This document shows positions 12,301 to 27,300 of a stretch of DNA of 64,000 nt, piece after piece. This stretch comes from Sweltsa coloradensis (Eukaryota > Arthropoda > Insecta > Plecoptera > Chloroperlidae): NCBI GenBank assembly GCA_024449915.1, contig JAMZAV010000794.1, positions 1-64,000 of the forward strand. Direction: 5' to 3'. Within the stretch, counting starts at the first letter, position 1. The number at the start of each line of letters is the position of its first letter. Both the position numbers and the translations under genes were made by a program. Under the pieces are notes generated by a model, which was given only the letters and a program-made list of their open reading frames with translations, was not told the origin of the DNA and did no database searches.

Positions 12301-15300
12301 ATAGGTGTGCTATTACGAATATATTACAATTACAATCTTTAGTTGTGACTTGTGACACTTTAAAGAAACAACAAGATATAATGGGCTGCCCTGTGACAAG
12401 CTCCAGCTTGTACTGATGCTACACGATATGCGCAGTCGCTATCTGGTGATCAACGAGTGAAGCTCAATTTGAATTGGAAGCAGGTAAACACCACACCTTA
12501 GATGGCTCTTTTAACATAGGCCCAGTTACCATCCCTGTGGAAACTTGTGTAGGTTTAAAAAATGCAGCCAATTGTGCTACCACTGAACACTGCCTATTAA
12601 GCTATAACTGCTGGATTGGATTTGAATGGTAATCACAACAGTCGGGGTCAAAAGGATGCGATTCTATTTGCGAGATGGAATCAATTTTGATAGTCACTAG
12701 TAGGCCTAATCAGTGAAATTGCTCAGAAAAAAATGTGAGGGATTGGGGCATGAACACAACAAGATTACTATGATAGGCTTATATATGTTAGTACTTTAGA
12801 CAGAAATTAAAAAAGTGACTACACCGGGGATCGAAGCCGGGACCTTAGCTATCCGGCCTATGCTCTTACCAACTGAGCTATGCAGCCGAGCCACCTATTT
12901 AAAACTGTCTAATTTTTGGTCTGTTTTGTACATTGTTAATAACATGTGTAGTAGCCTATTACAGAGATGGTTTGTATTCTTTAGTTAATTTCATATGTTA
13001 GCTAACAGTGCAATTTGCTCTACACACGTTATTAACAATGTACAAAACAGACCAAAAATTAGACAGTTTTAAATTAGTGGCTGCATAGCTCAGTTGGTAA
13101 GAGCATAGCCCGGACAGCTAAGGTCCCGGGTTCGATCCCCGGTGTACCTAGTCACTTTTGTAATTTCTCTCTAAAGTACTTACATAACAGTGTCATAGTC
13201 ACCTACAATAAAGCCAAGGTGAAACATATATATATTAGTGTTGCCCAACAATATCGATTATTCGATACGATATCGATATCGCGGGAAAATAGAGTCTATT
13301 TTCGATATCGATATCCTTGCGTCTTATCGGAAATATCGCCATATCGTTTTAAAAGCGATATCGTAGTAAACTGGAAATAAATATTTCCGCAATGCAGCGT
13401 TGCTGCAGTAACTAGTACACGTGCTGCAGAGTGCAGACATCCTGTTATCCTCAGGGCCTCGGTTCAACGGAGGTGCGTGGTTGGTCGTGGCCGCCTGCCT
13501 CATCCCCCTTTCCACCACCCACACTTGTCTATGCTGTACGAGAGATGACCGGACAAGAAGAAACTCACTCGGTGTCAGTTCGTTTAGTGTCGTACTGTGC
13601 GGTGCGAGTATTGTTATATGTCTACATCAAATGACAGTGAATGACGAGTGCGATGAGTGAAGTTTCATTTCATTTTCATTTTATTGTCTTGTTTTGTATA
13701 CCTAATACTAGCATATAATGTTACAATGTTATGACAAGGTCATTCCATATCAAATAAACTGAACTATTTTCTTCACTATTTCCGATTTGCCTAAAATTTA
13801 GCACACACAATAAAAAATAAAAAATAAAGTTGACGTGTTTTTTTTTTTTTTTTTTGACTTAACGTTTTTGATTTACGGGACCTCGAAATATCGACTTTTT
13901 GACGTTTTGGCCAGCGCGCTACAGTGCTCAACAATACATAACTTTGGCCCTAATTGACCTAGAAGGCTAAATTTGGGTTTGTTTTAAAGCTGTGATCAAG
14001 GGCTTTCTAAATATATATCACAACATGCATTTTCATGAAGGTGTAACTGAAAGCTCAACAATAATCTGGTTTGAGCTCACCCCCCGTCCAAAAGGATCTC
14101 TTTTTTTTCTTAATTTTTTTTTTATGGAATTGGACACATGTTTCTTGACAGACACTGAAAATTTGAACGTGGGCCGAGAGATAGTTCCAGAGATATGAAT
14201 TAAAGTATAGTCAGAAGTGTTGATGTATGCTGATTTGGTTTTGCTCATTTCTTCCCTTCACAAAATAGAATTCAATAGGTAGGCCTATACCTATCATTAT
14301 ATTTTAAGTATTTCAGTAGGCCTACCTTATAATTACACAATACAAAATGTACACAACAATGTGGTTAATTTTAGTGAAAAGGGCCCATAGCCAACGCCAA
14401 GGTGTCAACCAAATATGGTGTCTTTTAGGTATTTGAATTAACTAATCATTCAATTTATAAGTAGGCCTACTATAATTATTAAAGTTATTAGTATTACATA
14501 ATGCCTACTATTGATGTATTAATATAAGTCAAATTAAAGTGTGGTGACAGGTTTAATAGTTAATACACAGACTCTAAAAGTAATAAAAGATCGCGCCACC
14601 CCGCGCGGATTCTTGCAATATGGCTGAAGGTATGGGGGTTCGCCTCTGTTTACTACACGCTGGCGTATGGAAATCAACAGTCTTTTAAAGCGACAACGAC
14701 ACATGTTTATGTCTGACTCTGACAACAATTATAATAATAATATATGCTACTGATATTAAGCTTAAGAAGAAATGGTTAAATTGGCGATTCTCGTTATATA
14801 ATGGGTTTGGTGTGTCATGCAGATGATATAGTTTTTCGTTGATTTTGTGCTGCATTTTGCACTCGTAACATAGCATTCTATGTTTTTCCAACTGACAACA
14901 TATAAAGCTACACGTAAGTGGTAAACGGCAAAACAAATGTGGAAGTATAATAATTATACCCTGCCCCCTCACATTACGTATTAATACTTTATTAACTGAT
15001 AATGAAAGTGAAAATGCAACACAGAAACTTAAATCGTGGAAGAATCAGCACCAATAACATGTCTACTGTGTTCCATGTAGATAGTAACCTGTTTTACATT
15101 TAGTCGGTTTTCTAATCTGATGTACCGGTATTAATTTCCAATCTGGTGGTTTAGCCTTTCCACGTTAATATAAAAGCCCCCCATATATGGTTGACACCTT
15201 GGCGCTGGTTATGGGGCTTTTTTACTAAAATCAACCTCATTGTTGTGTACATTTTGTGTAAGTGTAATTATAGGTAGGCCTATTGAAATACAAAATAATG

Positions 15301-18300
15301 ATTAAAATATAATGATAATATAGGCCTACTATTGAATTCTATTTTGTGAAGGGAAGAAATTGAGCAAAACCAAATCAGCATACATCAACACTTCTGACTA
15401 TACTTTAATTCATATCTCTGGAACTATCTCTCGGCCACGTTCAAATTTTCAGGGTCTGTCAAGAACATGTGTCCAATTCCATAAAAAAAAAATTAAGAAA
15501 AAAAAGAGATCCTTTTGGACGGGGGGTGAGCTCAAACCAGATTATTGTTGAGCTTTCAGTTACACCTTCATGAAAATGCATGTTTGTGATATATACTATT
15601 TAGAAAGCCCTTGATCACAGCCTTTAAAACAAACCCAAATTTAGCCTTCTAGGTCAATTAGGGCTAAAGTTATGTATTGTTGAGCACTGTAACGCGCTGT
15701 CCAAAACGTCAAAAGTCGATATTTCGAGGTCCCGTAAATCGAAAACGGGAAGTCAAAAAAAAAAAAAAAAAAAACACGTACAAACATTTATTTTTATTTC
15801 TTAGTGTGTGTACCAAATTTATTCAATTTGAAGAGACTCAAGATTATTTTGCACTTTTTTCAGTTGATTTGATTTGGAATGACCCGACAAGATAAAAAAG
15901 TTAAAAAATACATTATAAGCTAGATAGTTATTAAACACGTCTTTTCAAAAGACTAAGACTTGAATAATTAGGATGTATAGAAAATACTAAAACTAATTTA
16001 CATTACATTACAAAATACACTTTTACAACAATACAATAATACACAATAAAAATGTATACTTTTACACTAATATAAGATAGGCTACTAGATAATATAAGTC
16101 TAGGCATCTATAATATGTAAATAAATTGTATTTTCAAGACATATTATCATTGTCCGCCAAGAAATCCTCAATATCGTAGTATTCTTTTTCAACAAGAAAT
16201 GTCCTAAGATCCTTTTTAAATGTATCAGTTGGTTTGTTTTTGATAATGGCAGGTAGCTTATTAAAAAGGATTATTCCTGCATATGTGGGGCTTTTCTCAT
16301 ATACAGCCAGCCTATGGGATGTCACAAATATATCATTTTTCCTCCTAGTATTGTAATTATGAATATTTATGTTTTTTTTATATCTTCCCTATGATTAATT
16401 AAAAATAATATTACTTTGTAAATATAGAGGCATGCAAAAGTAAGAATATTCAATGTTTTAAAATGTCCCCTACATGTATCCCCTTTCTTAATTTTATCTA
16501 TTATTCTTAAAGCTTTTTTTTTGCATGACAAAGATCTTATGAAAATTGTTTTTTGATGTATTTCCCCACGCTATTAACCCATAGCTCAAATGTGACTCAA
16601 TCAGGGCATAGTACACTACTATAGGCGCTCCACGCTAAGAAAGGAGTTGCGCGCGCTTTTAACGGGTGAATTGTAGCCATTCAGCAGGCTCCAATTTAAA
16701 ATAACGATCGCTGATTGGCCCGTCGAAAGCGCGCGCATCTCCTTTCTTAGCGTGGAGCGCCTATAACAGCAAACTTCTATCTGCATATATTTTCATTTTA
16801 CGTAAGACATATATATTAGAGCTCAGTTTATTTGCTACATAATCAGTGTGGATGTCCCACGATAAGCACTTGTCAATATACAGTCCTAAGAACTTTGCTG
16901 TGTCTATTTGTTCAATAGGAAGGTCTTCATCACATAACCTGATACAAATATTTTGATCTTCCATATTTTTCCTTGGGAATATCATACATTTAGTTTTCTT
17001 ATTATTCATTATTAGGTTATTTGGTTGCAGCCACTGCGCCATTTCGTTAAAACTGATAAAAGCGGTACTTTCTAATGTTTCTATAAGTGCATGAGCAAGG
17101 GTGGTGGTTGCGTCATCTGCATACAGAAGCACATCCCCTTCACTTATTGCACATGGCATGTCATTTATCAGTATATTGAAAAACAAAGGCCCTAGTATTG
17201 ATCCTTGTGGTACTCTCAGTTTAATATATTTCCTCTCAGATTTAGTTTTTATGTTCAAATGGTCAGAAATTTCTACATATTGCGTCCTTCCATGTAGATA
17301 CAAAAATATCCATTGCAGGGCATTTCCCTAAATTCCATATGAAAACAGTTTACTTATTAATGTATTATACTCCACACAGTCAAAAGCTTTTGAAAGATCC
17401 ATATAAATGGCTACTGGTGTTTTTTTCTGATCAAGCGCTGTTACAACATTGTCAATGAAGGCAGCAAGAGCTGTTTCAGTTGATCTCTTTTCTCTGAATC
17501 CATGTTGTTCTTTTGCTATTATCTCATTTGCCTCTAAGTATTCGGACAAGCTATTATACATTACTCTTTCAAACACCTTTGAAAAAGCATAATATTGAAA
17601 TTGAAACTGGTCTATAATTTCTGATGTCTCGAGTGTTTCCCTCTTTCAAAATTGGTTTTACCCGCGCCACCTTTAAAGCTTTTGGAAAAACACCTTCATT
17701 AAGAGACATATTAATTAAGTAAGTAAGTGGCTCTACTAATACTCTTGCACATTTCTTTATAAGAAAGCTTGATAAACCATCTGGACCTATTGATTTCTTA
17801 TTCTTTAAATTTATTATAATTTGCAAAGTTTTATCTTCACTTACATTATTGAGGCAAAATAAGTGATCTATTTCAGGCAACACTTGTTTCCCATCATTTT
17901 CAGTTCTCTTTTGACTTTCTGTTAATTTTGTGGCTATATTTATAAAGTACTAGTCATTGAATATGTTTCCAATTTGCTTTGCATTTCTGACAGTTTCATT
18001 ATCTATGTGATTTCAAATTATGTTTCAGATTTCTTTTTTCTTTTTGAACCCCTTTCCAGATTAATCATATTCCATATTATCTTTTCCTTTGTTTACTGTG
18101 ATTTCCTTATTAGTTCTTTGATTCTATGAGCCTTCGCTTTTCGAATTGTATCTTTATATTCCTTTTTGCATTTTTTGTATTTATTTAGAACATTGACATT
18201 TGTATTCCTTTTAAGTTTTAACGCAAGTCTCCTCACTTTCCTTGACATTTCCATCACATTTTGTGTTATCCATTTATTACTTTTCTTTTTTGTGTTCTGA

Positions 18301-21300
18301 ATCTTTGCCTTTCTTGTTGGAAATGATTTATTGTAGTGAAAAGTTATTATATCTACAAATGTGTCATATGCATGGTCAACTGTTTTATGATTGTTGCATC
18401 CCATGAAACATTTAAAAGTCTGTCATTAAATATGGTTATATTTCTCTTGCTCATGTCCCTGTTTTCTGTTAGAAGTATTCTGTTACTGTTTTCCATTTTT
18501 AGATTGATCTAAAGGATATATATTTATTGCTTGAGCATAATGATCAGATATTGCTGAAATGATGACCTCACTTTGATACATATCATTATCCATGTTTGTT
18601 AATTTATTATCTATTGCAATCCTAGTAGGGGCATTAATTGTTATGTTTAATTTTAAACATATTAGCTAATTCTTTAAGAGTTCTCGTATTCTTATCATTT
18701 TTTAGTTCCCTTGCAAGGCGCAAGAAGTGAAGTGTGGAAACATTTTGGTTAAATGGAGTTATAATAAACTAGTGATCTGTCGTTTATGCAATTTGCCTCT
18801 TGCATATTGTGGTAACACTACTAATCTAAGTTCCCATTTGGTGCTACATAACAGTTTACAGTTTAAATTAAAACATGTGATGTTTTAATTTAAACTGTTT
18901 GGCAGTGTTGTGATTTAGCATCCCTTTTCCCTAGTCTTGTAGGCCATTGGCGACAGAGCGCAGACTAGGCTTAGTCTGATCTTGGCTCTCGTGGCTCATC
19001 TTGCCCCCTACGGCGACGGCGGCGAAAAAGGGGTGGGAAGAAGACAGTCGCCACAGATAACTCTTTATTACACTAAAATGAGTTATCTGTGATAGCCCAT
19101 GCTCATGAGGCTAAAGTTGTGATATCTTTACATATCATGCATGACCCCTGCTTTGAAAGGGCTTATTGCGTTATAGTTTATCTGCCTTAAAAGTTTTGTT
19201 GGTTTGTATTGCAGTCGAAAAAAAATCGATATCGCGATATCGATATTGATTTTGACATTTCGATATCGCGATACGATATCGTCAAAAAAGCGCCGATATC
19301 GACGTTGAAAAATATATCGTTGGGCAACACTAATATATATATATTTCACCTTCACACATTCACACACATATATATATATGTTTCACCTTGGCTTTATAGT
19401 AGGCGACTATGACGCTGTTATGTTAGTACTTTAGACAGAAATTAAAAAAGCGACTACACCGGGGATGGAACCCGGGACCTTGGCTTTCCGGGCCATGCTC
19501 TTACCAACTGAGCTATGCAGGCACCAATTTAATTCTGTCTAAAGTACTAACATAACAGCGTCATAGTCGCCTACTATAAAGCCAAGGTGAAACATCATAT
19601 ATCCCAACTCTAGGGCTACCTCAAACATCAGTAGACTAACCTATCTTTGCCCCGCAAATTATGGGGAATAAAGCCGGTTTTCTTTTCTTCAACCTTAACT
19701 TTTTTCTTGCGTGCTTTTTCCCTGGTTCCTTTTCTTGCTGCAAAGCTTCGAACTTGGGTTGTTTGAGGTTGTTGTAAAGGTTTACGACACCTTAGTCCAA
19801 AGCGACAAGAGTTATATAATAAATAACTAACGAGACAGCCTGAAAATAATACATACAATTAATTTGTTACTAGGGATGTACCGATACCACTTATTTTACA
19901 GATGCCGTTGCAAACGACAACGATTAATGAAAAATTTCACTTTAGTCATAGGCTAATTATACTGCTGTAGATGTAGCAGGTAGTTGGGTTGGGCCTAAGC
20001 ATAGGATCGTGATGTTTTGTGAATTTTAAGGTTGTCTAGACAATTGTCAACTTGTAAAACATCAAACTGCTTCAGAGAAACTTGGTTTTAAAAGTCTAGC
20101 ACAATTTCTTGGAAGAGCAAGGCAATCGTTTGCAAGAGAGCTTCTCGTGGCTGTACTCATTCATGTTCTCTACCCTTGTTCCAGTCTTGATTTTACTTAC
20201 TAGGCCTACCAACCTTTTTCACTAAAATACTCCACCTACAAAGCCCCTAACGTCGCTATTTTAAATATAAATGACTTTCACCACAAAAGGACTTTCGTTG
20301 AAAATAGCGACGTTAAAGGTTTTGAAGTTTTTTTGTAACTATAGCAACAAAAACGTGATGATTCTATTTCGGATTTCTTTATTATGTTCTTGAAGGTTAT
20401 TTGCAGTGAGCACAACATCTCAGCAGGTAGGCCTAGGCCGCGTCACTCCTCGCTACGTTTTTTCATGGTTTTTTTTTATGGAAACTGTCGGTAAAAGTGG
20501 GTTTCCGCGTGCTTATTTTTAATTTACTAGTGATTTTGCATCGTTTTGAACAACAACAACAAAAAATTGGTGCAAAATTAGCCATTCCATCATACTATAG
20601 CAACCAATAGCAACAATAGCAACAACAATAGCAACCAAACAAACAAGCTTCTTATTTAAATGTTATATTCTGAAGGTTTTTATTTATTTAATGTGATGTA
20701 AAAGATAAAGTTTATGTTACTGTGTACTCAAAAGAATGAGTGAACTGCAAGGAATATTTTGAGACATAAATAATTGAAATTGGTAAGCTAAAACTTTAGT
20801 TATACAACATTAAGTAGTTTGTTTTGGTAGCCTCAGCAAGCAAGGCAAAGCAAAATTCATTTTCACTATGGCTGCCTCTATTAATGCTGATTAGTGATTT
20901 TTATGACAAATGTTTGTCTAATATGACATTTAATAATATTCAAACAGAACTTTGCTATTACAACATAACTTCTAAAAGTGCTTTTGGTAAACGTGAACTC
21001 TTGGAAAGACTGTTCGATAAGCTCATAAAACAGAAAATTAATGTGAAAGAAGCTCTAAATAAATATTGTATCCCATCTCATTTCATTCAAAAGAAGGCAA
21101 GAAATATTGAGAAAGGCAATAAGAACATTGACTTATTATCTACACCAAATCCATTGTGTCCGCCTTGCAGCGACTTGCCAGTAAAAAAAAGATATACTAT
21201 GCACACCACTGAATGAGCCTAGCCCTGGGGCTTGGCCAAGTCACTCAGGTAAGCCTACACCAGCAGTTCTCAAAGTGGGGTATGCGTACCCCTTGGGGGT

Positions 21301-24300
21301 ACGCGAAGCCTAGCCGAGGGGTACGCAGAAACAATTTTAAACATGAAGTTTTCATGACCCAGTTATTGCGAAAATAAGTTAGAATCATATTTATTCAATT
21401 ACTTGCATCACAGCCACCTGCCACATCATTTTTCCGCGCTATCTTTAAGCGAAGCTGTTGCACACGGCACCACAGTTGCTAGCTACAAGGCAATGATTTA
21501 AATGTATTCAAATTAGTCAAGAAGGTTCGTGCATTCCATAAAAAGTTAAAATTTTGGAAAGAACGCATTTCTGCAGGATCTGTTGCCACATTTTCCCAGC
21601 TTTATAAATTCTGCGATGAAAACGAAATTGTAAAATGACCACAATGTTTCGGAATCATATTGAGAAAATTGAAGCAGACTTTTTGCGTTACTTCCCAGAA
21701 ATTCAAAATAACAACTCTACGAATGAATCGGTCATGAATCCAATCTCGAACGAGGCAATTACCACCGCGGGTGTACCTGAAAATCAGAAGGAACAACTGT
21801 GAGGTTTCAACGGACAACTATTTAAAAACAAAATTTAGTAAGAGCAGTGTTGCCGAGTTTTGGCATGGAATAAGTAAGGAATATCCTGTGTTAAGTGCTA
21901 CAGCGTTGTTAGCCCTCCTGCCGTTTCCATCAACATATCTATGTGAACTGGCATTCTCCACGTTGACCGTGTTGATAACGAAAAACCGAAACAGGCTCAA
22001 CCCCGAAACGACTTAATAATGGCCATCAGCACCCTTAATCCCAGAATAAGTCTACTGATGTCAGGAAAGCAGAGGGCCACGTTTCACATTAAAATGAGGT
22101 AAGGTCGCTTTGCATTAATATAAGTGACAACTTACAAAATTATTTTAAAAAAGAGCATAGCCGAGGGGGTACGTTATATTTTTGACTATACTTTTAGGGG
22201 TACTTAACCAAAAAAGTTTGAGAACCACTGCCCTACACCATGTTGTAGTGTCCTACAATCTTGCAATAATGCATGTTGTAAGTATCTTGTCGCAAATGCA
22301 AGTGGAACCCACGAATTACTGCCAAGACCCATCCGTGATGAGATTCAAACCCTAGTCAAAACTCTATTGACACTGGCGGACAGCCTGAGCCTAAAAGTTA
22401 CGGCTACAGAATACACAGACACAACGACCAATCGACAACTTGACAACAACCACAACAACGAGCGACACCAGTAGGCCTACTGATCCATCTGCCAATTCAG
22501 TGCCTAAGCCAATTAGAACGTGCCCTGGCCTACTCAGGGATAGTCTACTCCTGCAGTTGAAACAGAGTGGAGCAGCGTGCTACATAGCTCTAGGCCGAGC
22601 CCAAGGTATGGTACTTCCAAACTCTCAGTAAAGACAACTCAAGCTGAATTTAAACTACTCCCCTCCCACAAACAGAAGGAACAATACCTATCTAAAGCAA
22701 GCCTGAATCATTCCCCAAGGCCTTGGCCTACGACATTTCTCCCAAAACACAAGTCAGGAACCAAAACTCAGCAACGCAGCTTTGAATCAATTAACCCCTT
22801 CAAACCACTTTCCGATCTTTACGAGTTCCCTGCTCTTTTTACAGCACAACAGACCAAAACAACATCAAAAATATAAACATCAACCATACCCCCTACTTCT
22901 GAATAGGAATAGTCCTGAACACAGGCCGAAACTTGACTCACGCAGTAACTCCAGAATGTTGACGTCTGATCCTTCACTAAAAATAAACTTTGGCCATGGA
23001 TCTAAAGTCATTGCCGACTCTATGTTCAATGGGTGTCTCTACTTAAAAGAAAGTAAAAATTAGGGACTGGTCATTACCAGGATCACAGCCACATCAACTT
23101 GAAAAAAAAACTCAAAGAGGGAAAGCCAAACACATCAGTACACGCTGTAATCATACACAATGGGACAAATTCCCTATAGACTCCATGACATCTCAACAGC
23201 TAGCAGATAATGTCAAGAGACTGATACAGACGGCTAAGGGTGATGTACCCCTCCGCCATGATAGCATATTCTAGCATATTATACTGTATGGACATTGCTG
23301 ATGAGACTGTAAAACTCCGTCAACGAGAAGATCAAACAAGCTTGTAAGTCTCTAAATTCTGTGTGTACATAGAGTCCGATAAATGGAGTCTAAAGCCGAC
23401 TTGTCCAAAGGAGGCCTACACCCCAGCAAAAAAGGCAGTCTTCAACTTCACAAAATGTTGCTGGAAGTTTGCTGTACAATGGATTGGATCCCGTATCCGA
23501 CTATAACTATCTCTTCATCCCTGAAAGCAGCAGAACCTAAGAACTTCAGCGCCTTTAAATGATCCTATCAAGGCACTTCTCAACAGCCTCAGTCCACCAA
23601 CCAGGACTTAGTCCAGACCTAGTTGGTGCGATCAATGCTAAGCAATGCAAATTAAAAAAACGTTGGGCCTACCCCAAGCCCCCGAGCAGCTAAAGCAGCT
23701 TCAGACAACCTTCACAACCACTACTAATACCCCTACATTCTGCTCCAGGGAAAAACTCATGAAAATCGCCTTAAAAACTCTCCATGTCTTATTCCACATA
23801 AGAAAAAAACACCCTGCATATTCCCAATATTCGTACACACTCTGGCCCTCTACCGCAGAAAGCTATACTAACCAGCTGGGTTTTTCAAGCACCCCTCAAT
23901 AGACTACCTCATTCCCTTCGTCTTGGCATGACATTTCTTTAAACCAGTCATCCTGCATTACTGAATGTCTAGGTGACAAAATTCGAATCAGAAAAACTCC
24001 ATACCATTGGTACACTGTGTGGCTTCTGATCTCAAATGCAACAAGGAATTGCAAATAGTTTCAGAAAAAGATTTGGGAATATCCCCTACCTTCTGGAACA
24101 ACACAAAGGCATGGGCGAACTGGCCACTCTATACCACGCTCCAGGATGGTTTTCTACCTAAAAACGAAAGCTAAATCTCACGACATACCATACCTTGAAG
24201 ACATAATAACATCCCTGAAAAATCTAAAAAACTATTGTACATTCTACAATATTACCATCTAGTAATCCCTCGAATCTGCTGTGGTCTCGACAGACAGGTT

Positions 24301-27300
24301 TGGCCAATAATCAAATCAATTCTGGAGTAAATTTTCAAAAACTCTAAGATCCAGATAAGGTTAACAGGCTAGCAACCATAAGGTCAACTACTACAGATGT
24401 CATGGCCTACTCCATCCAGAAGGGCCCCAGAAAATCCAAGTTGGAAACCATCGCCAACCCCGACGCGGAATCCCCAGGGAACCCAAGGCTACAAGTTTAT
24501 CCCCATCACAACTCATGATCCCAGCAACTGACCAATGCAAGACCATGGAAGATATGTCCCAAGCAGTGACCGCAACTACGCCTTTTTTTTTAAGTCATGC
24601 TCCCAGTTATAACCTTCGCAATTCTTTTGATAAAGTGACACCAGCAGAAAACTACTATTGCGCCTGTACCCTCATTGCAGTCTACGAACCCAGTACCCAG
24701 CCGACGCGAGGACCCTTGAAGGCTTATCCCAGCAAGAGACATCAGTGGTGTTGGCTGTCATCCTGAGTGCCACCATATTGAAGCTAGCGACCGAAGAAGA
24801 TCCATTGAGGAAGATATGCCACCTGCTATGGCCTATCATTCTGAAGATGACGATGACTTTCCAGGTTTTAACCCTCCCAGACCAAGACAACTCATCGACA
24901 GGGTCATTTATCATCAATCATTCTGAAGATGACGACTTTCCAGGTTTAAAAACCCCAGACCATGACAACTTATCGACACACACAGCGCCCTCATTACTTT
25001 TCCTTCACAGCTAGCAAACCTCTCTACCCCTCCTGACTTTGGTTCTACTCAAGTGCTCCCACTTACCCGCTTTTCCCGTGATGCTATCATGACCCGCTCG
25101 AAACGACCAGCTCGTCAATTGCATTACTTGCTCCTAAGTCCTAACGACCCTAAAAAATCAAATTTTCTTCTTGCCCCCTACCGGGATTCCCTCCCTAGTA
25201 TCTAAAATCTCTAACTTGTTCCCTCATCCTCTAATCACCCAAAATTTTTTTCTTAAATATCCACTTATTCGCAACAAAATGAAGAATTATAACTTGTAAC
25301 CAACAAACTAAACCCCTGATATTCTATGCTTGTCTGAACACTGGCTCACGCCCAGTGAAATCAACTCCTTTTGCATTGCCAATTACTCCAATACTGACAT
25401 TTTCTATCGTAAACTATTATCCCATGGCGGAGTAGCCATACTTTCCAAGCCTCATTTAAACGTATCTCATATTCCTGAAATTAGTGACTTCTGCCTCGAA
25501 AAATCCTTTGAATGTGCAGGTGGGTATTGGCTTCTCCATGACCGCCAAATTATTGTTCTATCTCTCTACAGGTCTCCCAAGGGAGATATTCAAACATTCC
25601 TATCAAGGCTTGAAGATGTACTAATCTTATCAACCCAAAATACACCCAATAGCAGAAATAGTTTATTGGTGGTGACCTCAACATTGATCTTCTTACACCC
25701 TCTACCTCACGCACTAAACTTCTTTATCTTGTCATTCCTTTAACATCTATGAAACCATTGCCTCCCCAACTAGAGTGACCATACCGGTACTAGCAGTTCC
25801 CTAATCGACAACATCTTTACCTCGGTAGAGCCTCTCACTTCACAGTGAGCTCCTTTGACCCAGGGTTTTCCGATCACCACCTACTCACTCTTTCACGCTT
25901 TTCCCCCAATCAATGAAAAATTTAAGGTTTGAAACGAGTCTTTCAACCGCAAGAACACAGGGCTATTTCTTTCCCTTCTCAGCCGCGAAGAATGGCCATC
26001 ATTAGGCTTACCTGTCAATGCCGATGAAAATGGGTTTTCCTCATTCCTATCAGCCTTCCCACACCACCAATATAGCTTTCCCTCTGAAAAGTCACCCACC
26101 TCGAGAGTCCAAACTAGCCCTTGGATAACATCAGAGCTCCGCTTGGAAGCCCGGAACTACGAACACTTTATCGTAACTTAAAGCTTTTAGCTAAAAACCA
26201 AAATCTTAAACAACAATATTTAAACCTAAAAAAATCCCATGCAAAGAATATCCGCCAAGCTAAGCCCCCATCATAATGACAGAAAAATTTTCTCCTCGAA
26301 CAAACTACCCAAAGCAACGTGGTAGTCAAAACTCTGACTGCAGCTCCCCTCCCCAAAGCAAACATTCCCATTATGATCAATGGTAGGCCCATCTCTGACC
26401 CACCTCCCTAGGCAATCTCTTCAATGATTTTTTCTTACATTCCTGCTCTACAGGTCGACTGGCTCTACCCATCATAACCCCCCCCCCCGGGACCCCGGTC
26501 CTACTGATCTCAAATCAATGTGAACAAACAATATTTCTTTACCCTACTTATTTCACACTTTGAATAACTCAAATTGCAAGGAAATTAGGATCTAAACACT
26601 CAATGGTATGGATGAGATACCGGGATCCCTTCTTACTAAATGTATGCATTTAATCTCAATCCCTAGCCTTTTAATAAACAAATCCCTCTCTTCTAGTATC
26701 TTCCCCTCCAAACTAAAACTAGCAAAAGTAATTCCTATTTACAAAAAATAAAGGAAAGAAATCTGACATGACAACTATAGGTCAATCTCCCCCCTTTCAT
26801 CATTCTCTAAAATATATGAATTTAAACATGCACGATCGATTACTCTCCTGTTCAACTACCACAACTTTATTTCTCGCAGCCAACACGGCTTTTTAAAAAA
26901 TAAATCAACTACCACTTGCACTTTTCAGCTTTCTTTTCCCCCCCCTACTCTGCTCTGGATACAGGGGGGGCATGCCGTGGGAATGTTCTACGATCTAAGC
27001 AAAGCCTTCGACACCATCAAACCCCAGTATTCTTCTCGACAAACTGTCAACCTTAGGAATCAGAGGAACGGGACACAAGTGGTGGCGTCTTTCTTGACTG
27101 GTCGCACCAGGTTGTTGAAACAGGGTTTTCGAAAAAAATTTCCACCCATAAATATCTTTCCAAACCCAAAACACTTGTTTCCGAGGTTCCACAGTAGGGA
27201 GGGAAAAAGCATTTAATTTCGTAAACGTTTAACCCCTTGAACTAATCGCGTTTAAACGTTAAACGTTAAACCCCTTTTTTTTTTCAAATTTAGGTTTGCT

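Larger units (their letters stand above)
12784..13205. mobile_element. Foldback element with a tRNA-like sequence in each arm
   Basis: Two arms of about 190 bp are inverted copies: left 'gtactttagacagaaatt' through a minus-strand tRNA-like sequence to 'agaccaaaa' complement, right the mirror image. They flank about 60 bp of unique DNA. The outer end extends right into 'cataacagtgtcatagtc' and 'gccaaggtgaaacat', shared with the related element at 19370-19595. No protein is encoded. It lies in MRPL1 intron 2. Confidence 0.75.

Noticed and set aside
12817..13153. Two functional tRNA genes
   Set aside because: The anticodon stem is one pair short, position 33 is C, the right copy has a broken acceptor stem, and both sit inside a foldback element.
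19641..19858. In-frame ATG at 19858 as the MRPL1 start
   Set aside because: It lies on the intron side of a good acceptor, and a short upstream exon at 29079-29097 with a matching phase gives a better mitochondrial N-terminus.
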